From NCBI GenBank assembly GCA_964503665.1, contig CAZDAR010000019.1, forward strand, positions 1 to 42,482: 42,482 bases of DNA. The letters are read 5' to 3'. The notes beneath the pieces are model-generated. The model had not been told where the DNA came from and made no database searches. It saw nothing but the letters and a program-made list of their open reading frames with translations. The position numbers and the translations under genes are program-made. Positions 34,575-42,137 of the stretch are shown here, one piece after another; the first letter of the stretch is position 1; every line of letters begins with the position of its first letter. Origin of the DNA: 40-80 sp964503665. Its GTDB lineage: Bacteria > Bacteroidota > Bacteroidia > Flavobacteriales_D > Crocinitomicaceae.

Positions 34575-35361
34575 AGCTAAAAAGGCATTAGGGCAGCATT
34601 TCTTAAAAGATATGAATGTCAGCCGGAAAATTGCGCAACAATTTGGCTCACATCAAGGATGTAAGCAAGTGTTAGAAGTCGGTCCCGGTATGGGAGCGAT
34701 GACACAGTTTTTATTGGAGGACGAGTCGTTAGATATTCATGTGATGGAAGTGGATAGAGAATCTGTTATGTATTTGAATGAACATTTTCCGCAAATACAT
34801 GGTAAGATTATCGATGGCGACTTTTTGAAATATGACTTTAAAACTATTTATGGCGATACACCTTTTGCGGTTGTTGGAAATTTTCCGTACAATATTTCGA
34901 GTCAAATTCTATTTCGTTGCATTGAATACAAAGACCAAATCCCAGAAATAATGGGTATGTTCCAAAAAGAAGTAGCGGAACGTATTGCCGAAAAAGAAGG
35001 GTCAAAAGTATATGGAATTATCAGTGTTTTACTTCAAACGTATTACGACATTCAATACTGTTTTACGGTAGACGAACATGTTTTCAATCCACCACCGAAA
35101 GTTAAATCGGGAGTTATTCGCTTAACGAGAAACAGCCGAACTCAACTGCCTTGTAATGAAAAACTATACATTCGGGTAGTCAAAGGATGTTTCAGTCAAC
35201 GTCGTAAGATGATTCGTAATACGATTAAGTTATTCGTCGGTAAACAGCCTTTCGAAAGTGAATATCTAACGATGCGACCTGAACAATTAAGTGTAGAGGA
35301 TTTTATAAAGCTTACACAAGAAGTCGAAGTAGCGATGAACCAAATGCCAAAAACTAATTAA
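34564..35361 (+). CDS. rsmA: 16S rRNA (adenine1518/1519-N6) dimethyltransferase
   Basis: This 265-residue protein has the KsgA/RsmA signatures: KALGQHFLKD at the start, SAM motif I VLEVGPGMGAMT, the catalytic NFPYNISSQILF (N-L/F-P-Y motif), and VFNPPPKVKSGVIRL. It dimethylates two adjacent adenosines in helix 45 of 16S rRNA. The ATG at 34564 lies inside the preceding gene, which is accepted because the conserved KALGQHFL begins at residue 6. Confidence 0.96.
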   Translation: MQVKAKKALGQHFLKDMNVSRKIAQQFGSHQGCKQVLEVGPGMGAMTQFLLEDESLDIHVMEVDRESVMYLNEHFPQIHGKIIDGDFLKYDFKTIYGDTPFAVVGNFPYNISSQILFRCIEYKDQIPEIMGMFQKEVAERIAEKEGSKVYGIISVLLQTYYDIQYCFTVDEHVFNPPPKVKSGVIRLTRNSRTQLPCNEKLYIRVVKGCFSQRRKMIRNTIKLFVGKQPFESEYLTMRPEQLSVEDFIKLTQEVEVAMNQMPKTN

Positions 35362-35379
35362 AAGTTCTATATCTGAATT

Positions 35380-35610
35380 TTTTAGAGACTAGTCTTAAAC
35401 GAACGGAAAAGCCAAACTCAACGACAGATTAGGATGTCGCATTGATTTTTTAGCCGGGACACAAACGACGAAATTGCTGTCACAAAAATAACTGTCTGAG
35501 CGCTAGCGAGTTTTATTTTTGTAAGCAATGAGGAAGATTTGGGTGGCGAAAAATATCACGGCGACGTGGTTTTTGTTACTTTTTGACGGACAAAAAGTAA
35601 AAAAATAATA
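35380..35610. repeat. Structured intergenic repeat-like element
   Basis: The 325-bp gap 35362-35686 contains no recognised gene. Two nested palindromic units are visible. The first has arms ATTGCT..ACAAAAATAAC (35473-35492) and GTTTTATTTTTGTAAGCAAT (35510-35529) around a CGCTAGCG centre. The second is a perfect 10-bp stem TTACTTTTTG / CAAAAAGTAA with a 5-base loop (about 35576-35600). A 26-codon frame (35528-35608) reads through both. From memory, similar structured sequences recur between genes in Flavobacteriia, so this is probably one copy of a dispersed family; only one copy is in the window. Confidence 0.5.
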
Positions 35611-35686
35611 AGAATTAAAAATTTCAAACTCCAATGTGAAATATCATCAGTCCTTGAAATTGAATAATTCACTTTTTCAGAAACTC

Positions 35687-37015
35687 CTACTTAAAGAGCC
35701 AGTGATAAATATCATTCCCATTCGCATACACCATCAGCGTTAGCAATAATATAATACCAATGTACTGTGCCACTTCAAGTACTTTTTGAGGCGCTTCTTT
35801 TCCTGTAATCATTTCATACAATAAGAACACAACGTGTCCGCCATCTAATGCAGGTATCGGTAGAATATTCATGAAAGCTAGAATAATCGAAATAAAGGCA
35901 GTGTTCATCCAAAAGACTTTCCAATCCCAGACTGTAGGGAACAATTTTCCAATCGTTCCGAAACCACCAATAGAAGTAGCACCTTTCTTCGTAAATACAA
36001 ATTTGAATTGACTCACATAATCGTTCAGTGTATTGTATCCTAATTCCCAACCTTTACTAATGCTCTGACCTAATGAATATTTTTGAGTAAAAATCATATC
36101 TGAATCAATCACATTTTGGCTGACACCCACTCCTAAAAGCCCTTTTTCATCCAGCTTCATGATTTTTGTTACGGTATCATTTTGATGAATGTAAACAACT
36201 TCAGCTTCTTTATTTATAGAAGCATATGTTGCTTGCTGTAAATCATCAAAATAGTGAATTGGATATCCATTAACAGAAAGTATTTTATCGCCGATCCGTA
36301 AGCCATTTTTGTAACCAATTCCTGAAGAATCTGTGTAGATCAATGTGTCAATCGTTCTTCGTAAAGAGAAGGCTGGTAAAGCACCCGCTTGGAACAATTC
36401 CATTTCTACTTTGTTTGGTAACTGAATGACTTTCTTACTTCCATCCTTTTTGACAACATCTAATTTATAGCCTTTTCTCAATAAAACAATCGCATTGATT
36501 TCATTCACTGTACGAATTTCCTTATCATTAATATGCATGATATTATCACCTGATTCCAGACCATATTTTTCTAAGACAGGGTGTATTGCTAAACCATGTT
36601 TTAAAGCCGCAGGACGCAATTCTTCTAAACCGTATGAATAAACAATTCCGATATAAATGACAAAACCAAGAATAAGGTTTACGGTAACACCAGCTATCAT
36701 GATAATAAGACGTTGCCAAGCTGGTTTAGAGCGAAATTCCCACGGTTTAGCTGGTTGTTTCAACTGCTCTTTGTCCATGGATTCGTCGACCATTCCCGAT
36801 ATCTTTACATAACCACCTAATGGCAACCAACCGATTCCCCATTCTGTATCACCGATTTTCTTTTTATAAAGTGAAAACCAAGGATCGAAGAAAAGATAGA
36901 ATTTCTCCACACGTGTCTTAAATAGACGAGCGGTAGTGTAGTGACCTAACTCGTGAAGAGTTACTAATATAGAGAGCGACAGAATAAGTTGCGCAGCTTG
37001 TGTTAATACGTCCAT
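35687..37015 (-). CDS. rseP: RIP metalloprotease RseP (site-2 protease)
   Basis: This 442-residue membrane protease has the zinc motif HELGH (H21, E22, H25) in the first membrane helix, two PDZ-like regions (about 130-210 and 215-300), and the third zinc ligand Asp391 in MNILPIPALDGGH near the C-terminus. RseP enzymes cut membrane-anchored anti-sigma factors and remnant signal peptides within the inner membrane. The N-terminus starts right at the catalytic helix, as in homologues. It lies apart from the ECF sigma/anti-sigma pair at 14-16 kb; that it processes this anti-sigma candidate is a possibility only. Confidence 0.95.
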   Translation of the reverse strand: MDVLTQAAQLILSLSILVTLHELGHYTTARLFKTRVEKFYLFFDPWFSLYKKKIGDTEWGIGWLPLGGYVKISGMVDESMDKEQLKQPAKPWEFRSKPAWQRLIIMIAGVTVNLILGFVIYIGIVYSYGLEELRPAALKHGLAIHPVLEKYGLESGDNIMHINDKEIRTVNEINAIVLLRKGYKLDVVKKDGSKKVIQLPNKVEMELFQAGALPAFSLRRTIDTLIYTDSSGIGYKNGLRIGDKILSVNGYPIHYFDDLQQATYASINKEAEVVYIHQNDTVTKIMKLDEKGLLGVGVSQNVIDSDMIFTQKYSLGQSISKGWELGYNTLNDYVSQFKFVFTKKGATSIGGFGTIGKLFPTVWDWKVFWMNTAFISIILAFMNILPIPALDGGHVVFLLYEMITGKEAPQKVLEVAQYIGIILLLTLMVYANGNDIYHWLFK

Positions 37016-37032
37016 TCTTGTAATTTGTTGAG

Positions 37033-37040
37033 CAAAGATA
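37033..37040 (-). promoter_or_regulatory. Candidate -7 element of rseP
   Basis: On the minus strand this reads TATCTTTG, 17 bp before the rseP ATG. No clear TTG at the -33 position. Confidence 0.5.
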
Positions 37041-37118
37041 TAAGTTTAAAGCGAATAGCGTATCGAAAAAGAGTTGAAAGGTTCACAATGATATAGTATC
37101 AGTTTAAATTGACGACTA

Positions 37119-37493
37119 TTAAACGATATCTCCCGATTTTATAATCGATTCATCAATGATGTCATTAACAGTAATATATTCAATAATAGCTTCTTTGATT
37201 AACATTTGTTGTTCGCGCTGCGCTAACTTTGGAAGCTTTTTCACCAGTTCAAAATGTGGCCAATTTTGCTCGTCCATTCCTGTGAATTTATAATATCCAT
37301 ATGGCTCTAGGACAGTACACAGGGCAATGTGCATCAAATCGGTCTTTTGTTCTTTGGTAAATTTCTGATAGCCTACGCCCAAAATTTGAACACCTAAAAT
37401 ATACAATACACCATGCGTGTCGATATCATGTCCGAAATCTTCCTCGAGGTATTTAACTAAATTCTTAAACTGCTTTTCTATTGAATAAATCAT
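37119..37493 (-). CDS. Hypothetical cytosolic protein
   Basis: This 124-residue protein has no signal peptide or membrane helix. It is probably all-helical; segments such as DTHGVLYILGVQILGVGYQKF and HIALCTVLEPYGYYKF look conserved-type but I do not recognise a family. It has its own well-spaced promoter (37499-37530) and lies 103 bp upstream of rseP. Confidence 0.6.
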   Translation of the reverse strand: MIYSIEKQFKNLVKYLEEDFGHDIDTHGVLYILGVQILGVGYQKFTKEQKTDLMHIALCTVLEPYGYYKFTGMDEQNWPHFELVKKLPKLAQREQQMLIKEAIIEYITVNDIIDESIIKSGDIV

Positions 37494-37498
37494 AATAA

Positions 37499-37530
37499 CA
37501 AAGATACTATTTTTGGTGGGGAAGTATCAA
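37499..37530 (-). promoter_or_regulatory. Promoter of the 124-residue hypothetical gene
   Basis: On the minus strand, a -33 TTG (37530-37528) and a -7 TATCTTTG (37506-37499) are separated by 21 bp. The -7 ends 5 bp before the ATG, so the transcript would have almost no leader. Confidence 0.55.
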
Positions 37531-37592
37531 TGTTGAAATGATAAATGAGTTAATTTTTTTGACCTATTAGAATCGGCTTTTTCAAACAGACC

Positions 37593-37673
37593 TTATGCCA
37601 AAATAGTTTTAATACTGATTACATTTTCAATATAGCCCCAAAAATAGGCTATTTTCAAATTGTATCGGCATAA
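37593..37673. repeat. Nested inverted repeats in a 359-bp gap
   Basis: The gap 37494-37852 has no gene. TTATGCC (37593-37599) pairs with GGCATAA (37667-37673), enclosing ATAGCC (37632-37637) paired with GGCTAT (37647-37652). The rest is AT-rich sequence. It may be a transcribed structure or the scar of a lost element; no transposase remnant was seen. Confidence 0.35.
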
Positions 37674-37805
37674 TTTAAGTGAACAATAAAACCATTTAAT
37701 AAAAGTATTTGGTATAAAATACTGCATTCTAAATCACATTCGGTATTATTACTAATTGTAACTCAGACTTCAAGATAATATAATCTCGTTTTTTGTCAAC
37801 CTTTA

Positions 37806-37830
37806 AAAATCTGTACGAAATGCACAGATT
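37806..37830 (-). terminator. Weak terminator after the toxin gene
   Basis: On the minus strand, AATCTGT and ACAGATT (37830-37824 and 37814-37808) form a 7-bp AT-rich stem with a 9-base loop, followed by TTTAAAG. It begins about 22 bp after the toxin stop. Confidence 0.45.
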
Positions 37831-37852
37831 GAGAGTTATTTTTCAGGAAATT

Positions 37853-38134
37853 CTATTTATCGGAATAATGTCCCATAGCCGAAAGGACAAAAACGGTTAC
37901 AACGTCTTCTTTGACTTTATAAATCATTCTATCTTTCTGGTTAATCTGTCTTGACCAATAATCTTGTAAATCGTATTTTAATTGTTCAGGCTTTCCTACA
38001 CCAGTATAAGGATGATTTTCTAAATCCTCAATAATATTGGTGATTTTTTTAATTGTAGCACTATTACCTGCTTTTTTGTGTTTAGCAAAGTCTTTTTCTG
38101 CTGTCGGCTGTAATACTACTTTATACTTTGCCAT
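37853..38134 (-). CDS. yoeB: Txe/YoeB family toxin
   Basis: This 93-residue RelE-superfamily ribosome-dependent mRNA endonuclease has the YoeB signature GKPEQLKYDLQDYWSRQINQKDRMIYKV. Glu50, Arg69 and His89 correspond to the catalytic Glu46, Arg65 and His83 of E. coli YoeB. The end is GHYSDK (RYHYDD in many homologues). The active site looks intact. Its start overlaps the antitoxin gene by 19 bp, the usual tight coupling. Confidence 0.92.
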   Translation of the reverse strand: MAKYKVVLQPTAEKDFAKHKKAGNSATIKKITNIIEDLENHPYTGVGKPEQLKYDLQDYWSRQINQKDRMIYKVKEDVVTVFVLSAMGHYSDK

Positions 38135-38316
38135 ACGTTTTTAGATGTAATCAATTTGCCGCCTTTTTCTGATTGCGCTTTAATCACCTTCCGTACAAAC
38201 GCTGGGTCGTATGGACTTTTCTCCTCCTGAACATGAACGTAAGAAAGCGTTTTAAGGTATTCTGCTAAAAGTCTACCTGCCTTTTTACTCATATCTATTT
38301 TCACTGTTAATTCCAT
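38116..38316 (-). CDS. Antitoxin of the YoeB-type pair (DUF2683-like)
   Basis: From ATG 38316 the protein has 66 residues: a short beta N-terminus (MELTVKIDMSKKAGRLLAEYL, a ribbon-like DNA-binding start) and a charged C-terminal tail (VRKVIKAQSEKGGKLITSKNVWQSIK) that would wrap the toxin. It differs from the YefM (Phd-type) antitoxin normally found with YoeB. A frame extended to 38352 would cross the -7 element at 38333-38340 and is rejected. It probably autoregulates the operon. Confidence 0.75.
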   Translation of the reverse strand: MELTVKIDMSKKAGRLLAEYLKTLSYVHVQEEKSPYDPAFVRKVIKAQSEKGGKLITSKNVWQSIK

Positions 38317-38332
38317 ATCACTTAGTTTAAAA

Positions 38333-38340
38333 CAAAGATA
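38333..38340 (-). promoter_or_regulatory. Candidate -7 element of the toxin-antitoxin operon
   Basis: On the minus strand this reads TATCTTTG, 17 bp before the antitoxin ATG. A TTTG lies 16 bp further upstream (38360-38357), shorter than the usual 19-21 spacing and inside the rplT terminator T run. It lets the toxin-antitoxin pair be expressed apart from the translation operon. Confidence 0.5.
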
Positions 38341-38357
38341 CGAAAATATCAATTAAC

Positions 38358-38385
38358 AAAAAAAGCCGTTTTATAAACGGCTTTC
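38358..38385 (-). terminator. Terminator of the thrS-infC-rpmI-rplT operon
   Basis: On the minus strand, GCCGTTT and AAACGGC arms (38381-38375 and 38371-38365) form a 7-bp stem with a 3-base loop, followed by a T7 run. It lies about 27 bp after the rplT stop. Confidence 0.85.
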
Positions 38386-38410
38386 CTTGATATAGAGTAT
38401 GATTGATAAT

Positions 38411-38758
38411 TTATTTCTTAACAGCTTTAACAACCTCAGCAAACGCTTCTGGGTGGTTCATCGCTAAATCAGCTAAAACCTTACGGTTCAACTGCATTTC
38501 AGTTTTGTTTAAAGCTCCCATAAATTGAGAATAGCTCATTCCGTGTTGTCTTGCACCTGCGTTAATACGGGCAATCCAAAGTGAACGGAAGTTTCTTTTC
38601 TTTTGTTTACGGCCTACGTAAGCGTATCCTAAACCTTTTTCAATTGCATTTTTTGCAACTGTCCAAACATTTTTTCTTCTACCGAAGTATCCTTTTGCAA
38701 GTTTTAAGAAATTCTTTCTTTTTGCTCTTGATGCGACGTGATTTACTGATCTTGGCAT
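38411..38758 (-). CDS. rplT: 50S ribosomal protein L20
   Basis: This 115-residue basic protein begins with the L20 signature PRSVNHVASRAKRKNFLKLAKGYFGRRKNVW and ends NHPEAFAEVVKAVKK. It binds 23S rRNA early in assembly and in many bacteria represses its own operon. The gene is last in the operon, 102 bp after rpmI. Confidence 0.97.
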   Translation of the reverse strand: MPRSVNHVASRAKRKNFLKLAKGYFGRRKNVWTVAKNAIEKGLGYAYVGRKQKKRNFRSLWIARINAGARQHGMSYSQFMGALNKTEMQLNRKVLADLAMNHPEAFAEVVKAVKK

Positions 38759-38843
38759 AATTTTAAGTTTTTTAATAAGAAGTGCTTCTCTATTTCAGAA
38801 GGCTTTGTACTTGTTATTGGGTTAAACAATTGTGAACCGATAA

Positions 38844-38863
38844 TAATCTTCAAAAGAAGATTA
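38844..38863 (-). promoter_or_regulatory. Hairpin overlapping the rpmI stop codon
   Basis: TAATCTTC and GAAGATTA form a perfect 8-bp stem with a 4-base AAAA/TTTT loop. The rpmI stop (38861-38863) is in the stem. No T run follows on the minus strand, so it is not a terminator. It could take part in translational control of rplT, but is AT-rich and may be chance. Confidence 0.35.
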
Positions 38864-39058
38864 CTTCATACAAAGTTGTAATTTGATATTAGACTCATCT
38901 GAAGTGTGAACCAATCCAGTGTGTGTCAAATTTCTCTTACGTTTTTTCGCTTTCTTAGTCAAGATGTGGCTTTTGAATGCGTGCTTTCTTTTAATTTTTC
39001 CTGACCCAGTGATAGTGAATCTCTTCTTTGCACTGGATTTTGTTTTCATCTTTGGCAT
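38861..39058 (-). CDS. rpmI: 50S ribosomal protein L35
   Basis: This 65-residue basic protein has the L35 signature MPKMKTKSSAKKRFTITGSGKIKRKHAFKSHIL and KKAKKRKRNLTHTGLV. It is placed between infC and rplT, the conserved order. Confidence 0.97.
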   Translation of the reverse strand: MPKMKTKSSAKKRFTITGSGKIKRKHAFKSHILTKKAKKRKRNLTHTGLVHTSDESNIKLQLCMK

Positions 39059-39098
39059 ATTCTCTCCAATTTAATTTACTCTATATCAAAAAGTTAAT

Positions 39099-39644
39099 TT
39101 ATTTTTTCTTTGAATTAATCATAATGATCATTCGTTTACCTTCTAGTTTTGGCATTGCTTCGATGGTTCCTACATCTGCTAATTCTTGTGCGAAACGCAG
39201 TAACAATATTTCACCTCGATCTTTAAATACAATTGTTCTACCTCTAAAGAATACATATGCTTTAACCTTACTTCCTTCTTCCAAAAACTTCTTAGCATGT
39301 GCTAATTTGAAATTGAAATCATGCTCATCTGTGTTCGGACCAAAACGGATTTCTTTAATAACGATTTTACTCTGTTTTGCCTTCAATTCCTTTTGCTTAC
39401 GCTTCTGATTGTAAAGAAACTTACTGTAGTCCATTATTTTACAAACCGGAGGAACTGCATTTGGTGAAATCTCCACAAGGTCTAACTCTAGACTATCAGC
39501 CAATTTTAAGGCATCATAAGTTGACATTACTTTTGGTTCTTCTCCTTCCGTTACCAAACGGATTTCTCGTGCGACAATTGCGCTATTAATTTTGTGTTCA
39601 GCTTCCTTTGCTGGCTGAACTCTGCTTCTTGGATCTCTTCTCAT
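39099..39644 (-). CDS. infC: Translation initiation factor IF-3
   Basis: This 181-residue protein has the N domain (INSAIVAREIRLV, LKLADSLELDLVEISPNAVPPVCKIMDYSKFLY) and the C domain (IRFGPNTDEHDFNFKLAHAKKFLEEGSKVKAYVFFRGR). It keeps the 30S subunit free and checks initiator tRNA. The start is ATG at 39644, with an in-frame TGA immediately upstream, so the AUU start used by E. coli for self-control is absent. It follows thrS by 6 bp. Confidence 0.96.
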   Translation of the reverse strand: MRRDPRSRVQPAKEAEHKINSAIVAREIRLVTEGEEPKVMSTYDALKLADSLELDLVEISPNAVPPVCKIMDYSKFLYNQKRKQKELKAKQSKIVIKEIRFGPNTDEHDFNFKLAHAKKFLEEGSKVKAYVFFRGRTIVFKDRGEILLLRFAQELADVGTIEAMPKLEGKRMIIMINSKKK

Positions 39645-39650
39645 TCAGTA

Positions 39651-41594
39651 TTAAGCGTTATTAGCTAATTCCTTTTTTATTTCTTCTGTTACTATATTTT
39701 TAAACTCATCTATTGGTAATGAACCAATATCTCCCTTTCCTCGTTGTCGAACAGAAACTTTGTTTTCTTCCACCTCTTTTTCACCTACAATCAGCATAAA
39801 AGGGAACTTTTTCATTTCATTATCGCGAATTTTCTTCCCGATTTTCTCATTTCTGTCATCAACTAGGGTGCGAATATCGGAATTATTTAGCACATCTGAA
39901 ACTTTTTTCGCATAGTCGTTAAATTTATCACTGATTGGTAGAACCACAACTTGCTCAGGAGTTAACCATAATGGAAACTCTCCAGCGCAGTGCTCAAGCA
40001 ACACCGCTACAAATCGTTCCATCGAACCAAAAGGAGCTCGGTGCAACATTACAGGACGATGCTTTTGATTATCACTACCCGTATATTCTAATTCAAAACG
40101 TTCAGGTAAGTTGTAATCTACTTGAATTGTTCCCAATTGCCACTCTCTTCCTAACGCATCTTCTACCATGAAATCTAACTTTGGACCGTAGAAAGCGGCT
40201 TCTCCATATTCAATATAGGTCGGTAATCCTTTTTCAGCAGCAGCTTCTATAATCGCACTTTCTGCTTTTTCCCAATTTTCATCCGAACCAATGTACTTGG
40301 TTGGATTATTAGGGTCGCGTAGTGAAATTTGCGCTTTGAATTTTTCAAATTTCAGTGTCTTGAAAATGTAAAGAACGATGTCTATCACTTTCTTAAACTC
40401 ATCTTTCACTTGATCTTGCGTACAGAAAATATGCGCATCATCTTGTGTAAATCCACGAACACGTGTCAAACCATGTAATTCTCCCGATTGCTCATAACGA
40501 TAAACAGTACCAAATTCTGCAAAACGAGCAGGTAAATCTTTGTATGAACGCGGCTTAGATTTGTAAATCTCACAGTGGTGTGGACAATTCATCGGTTTTA
40601 ATAAAAACTCTTCGTTCACATCCGGTGTGCGGATAGGTTGAAATGAATCGGCTCCGTATTTTTCGTAGTGACCAGAAGTCACGTATAATTCTTTACTTCC
40701 AATATGTGGTGTGATGACTTGTTGATAGCCATACGAACGTTGTACTTTCTTTAAGAAGTTCTCTAGTCTTTCACGAAGTGCAGCACCGTTTGGTAACCAC
40801 ATTGGCAATCCTTGCCCTACTTTTTGCGAAAATGTGAACAATTCTAATTCTTTTCCTAATTTACGGTGATCGCGTTTTTTCGCTTCCTCAATCATTTCGA
40901 GATATTCTGTTAGTTCAGAAGCTTTAGGAAATGTAATTCCGTAAATACGAGTCAATTGCTTGTTCTTTTCGTCACCTCTCCAATATGCTCCAGCAATGTT
41001 TAATAACTTAATTGCTTTAATAGGGGCTGTTGTTGGAATATGCGGTCCACGACACAAATCGGTAAAATTTCCTTGGGTGTAAAACGTAATACTTCCGTCG
41101 TCTAAACCATCAATCAATTCTAACTTGTATGGATCTTGTTTTTCTGTAAAATAGGCAATGGCATCTTTTTTAGAAACTTCTTTTCGAATGAAAGTGGCTT
41201 TTTCTTTGACCAATTCTTTCATTTTCTGTTCGATAGCTTCTAAATCTTTTTCGACAAACTCATATTCCATGAAGTCAACATCGTAATAGAAACCTTTTGC
41301 GATAGATGGCCCAATTGCCAACTTCACGCCAGGATATAATGCTTCAATCGCTTCCGCCATTAAATGCGCGGATGAATGCCACATCGTCGATTTACCTTCT
41401 GTGTCGTTCCAGGTCAATAATTGTAATGCAGTTTTTGCAGGTAATTCGCGCATAGAATCCCACACTTCGCCATTGACTTTTGCTGCCAAGACATTTCTAG
41501 CTAATCCTTCTGAAATACTTTTAGCAACATCCAAAGAAGTTGTTCCCTTTGGATATTCTCTCACGGAACCATCTGGTAGTGTAACGTGTATCAT
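39651..41594 (-). CDS. thrS: Threonyl-tRNA synthetase
   Basis: This 647-residue class II synthetase has an N-terminal TGS domain (residues 1-60), the editing domain with HSSAHLMAEAI (HxxxH zinc-like motif) and FTDLCRGPHIP, motif 1-3 regions including KPMNCPHHCEIYKSKPRSYKDLPARFAEFGTVYRYEQSGELHGLTRVRGFTQDDAHIFC and HRAPFGSMERFVAVLLEH, and a C-terminal anticodon-binding domain. It charges tRNA-Thr. It leads the infC operon. No T-box or thrS-like operator was recognised in the about 20-nt leader. Confidence 0.97.
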   Translation of the reverse strand: MIHVTLPDGSVREYPKGTTSLDVAKSISEGLARNVLAAKVNGEVWDSMRELPAKTALQLLTWNDTEGKSTMWHSSAHLMAEAIEALYPGVKLAIGPSIAKGFYYDVDFMEYEFVEKDLEAIEQKMKELVKEKATFIRKEVSKKDAIAYFTEKQDPYKLELIDGLDDGSITFYTQGNFTDLCRGPHIPTTAPIKAIKLLNIAGAYWRGDEKNKQLTRIYGITFPKASELTEYLEMIEEAKKRDHRKLGKELELFTFSQKVGQGLPMWLPNGAALRERLENFLKKVQRSYGYQQVITPHIGSKELYVTSGHYEKYGADSFQPIRTPDVNEEFLLKPMNCPHHCEIYKSKPRSYKDLPARFAEFGTVYRYEQSGELHGLTRVRGFTQDDAHIFCTQDQVKDEFKKVIDIVLYIFKTLKFEKFKAQISLRDPNNPTKYIGSDENWEKAESAIIEAAAEKGLPTYIEYGEAAFYGPKLDFMVEDALGREWQLGTIQVDYNLPERFELEYTGSDNQKHRPVMLHRAPFGSMERFVAVLLEHCAGEFPLWLTPEQVVVLPISDKFNDYAKKVSDVLNNSDIRTLVDDRNEKIGKKIRDNEMKKFPFMLIVGEKEVEENKVSVRQRGKGDIGSLPIDEFKNIVTEEIKKELANNA

Positions 41595-41620
41595 CGTTTT
41601 ATATAAAATTTTTACTTCTG

Positions 41621-41628
41621 CAAAGATA
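41621..41628 (-). promoter_or_regulatory. Candidate -7 element of thrS operon
   Basis: On the minus strand this reads TATCTTTG, 26 bp before the thrS ATG. The -33 position has only a TTC. Leader length would be about 20 nt. Confidence 0.5.
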
Positions 41629-41726
41629 ACGCATATTATGGGAAATCGAATTCATCGGGCTTTAAAATGTGCTAATTTCTACCGAAACACTCAAAAATAA
41701 AGTAATTTTTCTTGATTTGACTTATT

Positions 41727-42137
41727 TTACTTCGGTTTTACATTTCCGTCAGAACTTAATACTAGCATCGAGGAATCACCAACGATAAGACTTCCTGTGT
41801 TTTTCTGACCGTTTAGTTGAAAGGTAATATCGTATGTTTGCTTTTTCAATTTCCCTAAATTTATTCCACATGTTGCGGGGAAAAATGAGTGTAAACCCAC
41901 TTCTGAGATCATTATTTCCTTAAATTCTATAACAATAGATGTAGTGACTTTTCTTTTATTGAATAATTTTTTTTACCCTGAGCTTGGATATATAGAACTC
42001 GTTTGACCTATTATCACTACGTCATTATCGATGTGAGTAGCGGAGACTAAAATATCGGAATCAATTTTTTCTGTATTATATTTTTTACAAGAAAAAGCTA
42101 AAAAAGAAAGACAAATTATAATGAGAATACTTTTCAT
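41727..42137 (-). pseudogene. Lipoprotein gene interrupted by an in-frame stop
   Basis: From ATG 42137 a frame encodes a lipoprotein signal with lipobox LAFSC at Cys17 and 54 residues in all, up to TAA at 41975-41973. The same frame continues without change for 81 more codons to the TAA at 41727-41729 (KKLFNKRKVTTSIVIEFKEI, then MISEVGLHSFFPATCGINLGK and on). Together they would give a protein of about 136 residues. The stop codon is directly followed by six further A (an A8 run in total). Either the gene has a nonsense mutation, or the two halves are translated separately (ATG at 41912), or there is a sequence error. The ATG overlaps the stop of the upstream T9SS cargo gene (ATGA). The family is not recognised. 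Confidence 0.6.

Noticed and set aside
37593..37673. Terminal inverted repeats of an insertion sequence
   Set aside because: Arms are only 7 bp and enclose 67 bp, with no target duplication and no transposase sequence.
39028..39408. 126-codon + strand frame opposite infC
   Set aside because: It is antisense to the IF-3 C domain and lacks a promoter or family match.
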